IMG/VR virus record: IMGVR_UViG_3300032242_002617
Span: 1-46,542 of that record
Direction: 5' to 3' (one strand)
Length of the DNA stretch: 46,542 nucleotides
Origin: a virus
A program made the position numbers and the translations under genes. Under the pieces are notes generated by a model, which did not search any database, was not told the origin of the DNA, and worked only from the letters and a program-made list of their open reading frames with translations. The stretch's first letter is position 1; every line of letters begins with the position of its first letter. Of the stretch, positions 46,448 to 46,542 are shown piece by piece.

Positions 46448-46542
46448 ACTTACCTCTGATCCAACTGTCACCAGGACACTCAGCAGACCTCCTGTTCGCA
46501 GAGCCGTCGTTCCACCAGAACGTGCCCTTGGAAGGAGATGGC
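46443..46542 (-). CDS. C-terminal fragment of an endonuclease-like phage protein (runs off the window)
   Basis: Only the last 32 codons are in the window. They read through a motif G-T-F-W-W-N-D-G, then R-R-S-A-E-C-P-G, then W-I-R-G-K-L and stop TAA. This W-(W/Y)-N-x-G ... ECPG-x-x-W-x-x-G pattern is familiar to me as a C-terminal domain of phage homing endonucleases and related accessory proteins. It is not gp13, which normally precedes gp14, so an insertion between 13 and 14 is likely. Identity needs the missing upstream sequence. Confidence 0.55.
   Translation of the reverse strand, partial: PSPSKGTFWWNDGSANRRSAECPGDSWIRGKL

Noticed and set aside
1-46542. CRISPR array, insertion sequence or integrase/attachment site
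   Set aside because: No regularly spaced repeats, transposase or integrase motifs, or tRNA-duplicating att sites were seen. The only mobile elements are the HNH gene and the possible endonuclease fragment at the right edge.

Overview
The window is part of the genome of a strictly lytic, T4-like myovirus. The minus strand carries the T4 core almost in T4 order. The head and tail block, read right to left, is gp14, 15, 16, 17, 18, 19, 20, 67, a gp68-position protein, 21, 22 and 23. It is followed by uvsY, uvsW, gp55, gp47, gp46, then the sliding clamp and clamp loader gp45, 44, 62 and regA. Late promoters of the T4 type (TATAAATA and close variants) precede structural and lysis genes. At least ten sigma70-type sites (TTGACA, 16-17 bp, TATAAT-like) serve the other genes. 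Coding sequence is strongly C-ending and GC-moderate. A phage-borne outer-membrane barrel with a rhizobial-looking N-terminus, host-type promoters and general resemblance to Sinorhizobium/cyanophage-type T4 relatives suggest an alphaproteobacterial (perhaps Rhizobiales) host; that host call is inference.

Positions 1-12938 are accessory and mostly on the plus strand. They hold seven tRNAs or tRNA-like genes (Arg-CCT, degenerate Met-CAT and Asn-GTT, Gly-TCC, Thr-GGT, a class-I Leu-TAA, Ser-GCT), several tiny proteins, and one minus-strand CHAP/NlpC-like endolysin (2925-3425). A run of coupled sugar and methyl-transfer genes (2062-12417) includes GT25, DUF707-like, GT8-like and other GT-A glycosyltransferases, four class-I methyltransferases, a radical SAM enzyme, a GNAT and an ATE-like acyl/aminoacyl transferase. 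An outer-membrane beta-barrel protein lies among the tRNAs.

Positions 12952-17508 run on the minus strand: a secreted SLT lysozyme, small early proteins, regA, gp62, gp44, gp45 and a GT2-like glycosyltransferase.

The most interesting region is 16522-24284, a tightly overlapping minus-strand operon that looks like a cytosine-hypermodification pathway. Gene order from its promoter is: MazG-like NTP pyrophosphatase, a PD-(D/E)XK-like protein, an Nmad1/DUF1599 protein, a dCMP-type thymidylate-synthase-family enzyme (Asp at the dUMP/dCMP discriminator), dCMP deaminase, a UDG-superfamily protein, a GalE-like SDR, a clear homologue of T4 DNA alpha-glucosyltransferase, a complete C5-cytosine methyltransferase with altered motifs, DUF3310, and a GT2-like enzyme. 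The parsimonious reading is that virion DNA carries glycosylated 5-substituted cytosine. The sugar may not be glucose, and a C5 methyltransferase sits inside the pathway.

Positions 24273-31151 hold a conserved phage protein, peptide deformylase, the gp46/gp47 recombination nuclease split by an AT-rich HNH homing endonuclease, gp55, uvsW and uvsY. Positions 31218-46542 are the virion genes. They include a 546-residue structural protein inserted between the gp68 position and gp21, and the C-terminus of an endonuclease-like protein at the right edge. No gene-free stretch exceeds 300 bases; the largest non-coding interval (1764-2061) holds a structured region and the two degenerate tRNAs.
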